A DNA stretch of 64,000 nt from Coriobacteriaceae bacterium (GTDB lineage: Bacteria > Actinomycetota > Coriobacteriia > Coriobacteriales > Coriobacteriaceae), in contig DAJPFV010000001.1 in NCBI GenBank assembly GCA_025993015.1, positions 2,108,001 to 2,172,000 on the forward strand, given 5' to 3'. A model generated the notes under the pieces. The model did no database searches. It was given only the letters and a program-made list of their open reading frames with translations, and had not been told where the DNA came from. Every line of letters begins with the position of its first letter. Within the stretch, counting starts at the first letter, position 1. The position numbers and the translations under genes are program-made. Shown here piece by piece: positions 63,534-64,000 of this stretch.

Positions 63534-63542
63534 TGCTATAGT
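63534..63542 (+). promoter_or_regulatory. rpsT extended -10 promoter element
   Basis: TGCTATAGT, 76 bp before the rpsT start. TTGACA at 63499-63504 is too far away (32 bp) to serve as its -35. Confidence 0.55.
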
Positions 63543-63617
63543 AGGCGCTTGCATGACCTCACCGTGTCTCAGAGGTGTCATACATTTTTTGCAAGGAACT
63601 CGAAAGGAACTCCAGAA

Positions 63618-63884
63618 GTGGCAAACATCAAGTCTCAGAAGAAGCGTATCCGCACCAATGAGGCAGCTCGCATGCGTAACAAGGCTGTCAAGTCCGAGCT
63701 CAAGACGCTGACCAAGCACGTCCAGTCCGCCGTCGCCGAGGGCGACGCCGAGAAGGCCCAGGCTGCCCTCAAGACCGTCACCAAGCGTCTCGACATGGCT
63801 GCCGCCAAGCATGTCATCCACAAGAACCAGGCTTCCAACCGCAAGTCCGGTCTTGCCAAGCTCGTGAACAGCATCAACGCCTAA
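63618..63884 (+). CDS. rpsT: 30S ribosomal protein S20
   Basis: An 88-residue primary-binding S20 with the usual basic, Ala-rich helices: [20 protein letters not shown] and [15 protein letters not shown]. The start is GTG 63618, 7 bp after AAAGGAAC; the frame is open upstream without a better site. Confidence 0.96.
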   Translation: MANIKSQKKRIRTNEAARMRNKAVKSELKTLTKHVQSAVAEGDAEKAQAALKTVTKRLDMAAAKHVIHKNQASNRKSGLAKLVNSINA

Positions 63885-63919
63885 GTTGTAAATTTCACAC
63901 CACACAGATTACGCGCATA

Positions 63920-63956
63920 AATGGAGCCTGTTTTATGGAACAGGCTCCATTTTTTG
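63920..63956 (+). terminator. rpsT terminator
   Basis: AATGGAGCCTGTT and AACAGGCTCCATT form a 13-bp perfect stem with a 6-base loop, followed by TTTTTG. Confidence 0.9.
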
Positions 63957-63980
63957 TACCGCTCGGGTAAGATAGTCCGC

Positions 63981-64000
63981 ATGAATACTTCAATTGACAT
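63981..64000 (+). CDS. lepA: first codons of a probable elongation factor 4 (lepA) gene
   Basis: ATG 63981 opens a frame reading MNTSID to the window edge. This matches the usual LepA start, and lepA commonly follows holA-rpsT. TAAGAT at 63967 could be its -10. Only six residues are visible, so the call rests mainly on gene order. Confidence 0.45.

Noticed and set aside
63499..63542. TTGACA and TATAGT as one rpsT promoter
   Set aside because: The spacer would be 32 bp, far beyond the usual 16-18; the TGC-extended -10 is the better explanation.

Overview
The window is a gene-dense, GC-rich stretch of bacterial chromosome, almost all of it housekeeping genes. Content and style point to a Coriobacteriia-type actinobacterium, most likely Collinsella or a close relative. 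The clues are the actinobacterial-type integration host factor, the MreBCD/PBP2/RodA rod cassette, PPDK beside its regulator, a bifunctional AdhE, frequent TTG/GTG starts and strong G/C preference at third codon positions. The taxon is an inference; no rRNA or tRNA gene is present to confirm it.

Layout. 1-875: tail of an unknown gene and a cyclophilin. 887-11912: a TPR membrane protein, then the elongasome run mreB-mreC-mreD-PBP2-rodA, followed by a DUF697-type membrane protein and the two-gene radical SAM pair (TIGR03960/TIGR03936 type). 11980-15982: rplU-rpmA, obgE, nadD, yqeK, rsfS. 16077-17330: dinB on the minus strand. 17532-20022: rpsP-khpA-rimM-trmD-lepB. 20082-27098: glyQ-glyS, then a PPDK regulator and ppdK. 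27308-33930: rplS, rnhB, the competence-linked run yraN-comM-dprA, then trmFO and a Xer recombinase. 34150-44277: rpsB-tsf, pyrH-frr-uppS-cdsA-dxr-rseP-ispG-proS (translation, isoprenoid and envelope supply). 44459-47960, minus strand: adhE and a small kinase-fold phosphotransferase. 48112-50497: a mobile island. 50602-56566: rpmB (minus) and the pyrimidine operon pyrR-pyrB-pyrC-pyrK-pyrD-pyrF behind a leader that looks like a PyrR attenuator. 56806-59216: mihF-gmk-rpoZ-thiI. 59430-63484: comEA-comEC-holA. 63618-64000: rpsT and the first codons of a probable lepA.

The least ordinary parts are five. (1) An exact 20-bp motif made of two TTTGGT repeats 11 bp apart lies 71-75 bp upstream of the first gene of both competence-linked operons (yraN-comM-dprA and comEA-comEC-holA) and was noticed nowhere else in the window; it is a candidate competence control site. 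(2) A REP-associated tyrosine transposase gene is bounded by 51-bp terminal inverted repeats (46/51 identical), each end being a REP-like doublet; the left repeat is split by an IS3-family element with a 3-bp target duplication. (3) A 33-bp perfect inverted repeat follows the PPDK regulator. (4) The site-2 protease carries an inserted helix-turn-helix-like segment. (5) The pyr leader has a mutually exclusive antiterminator/terminator architecture. Several promoters share an extended -10 of the form TGCTAnnAT-like.
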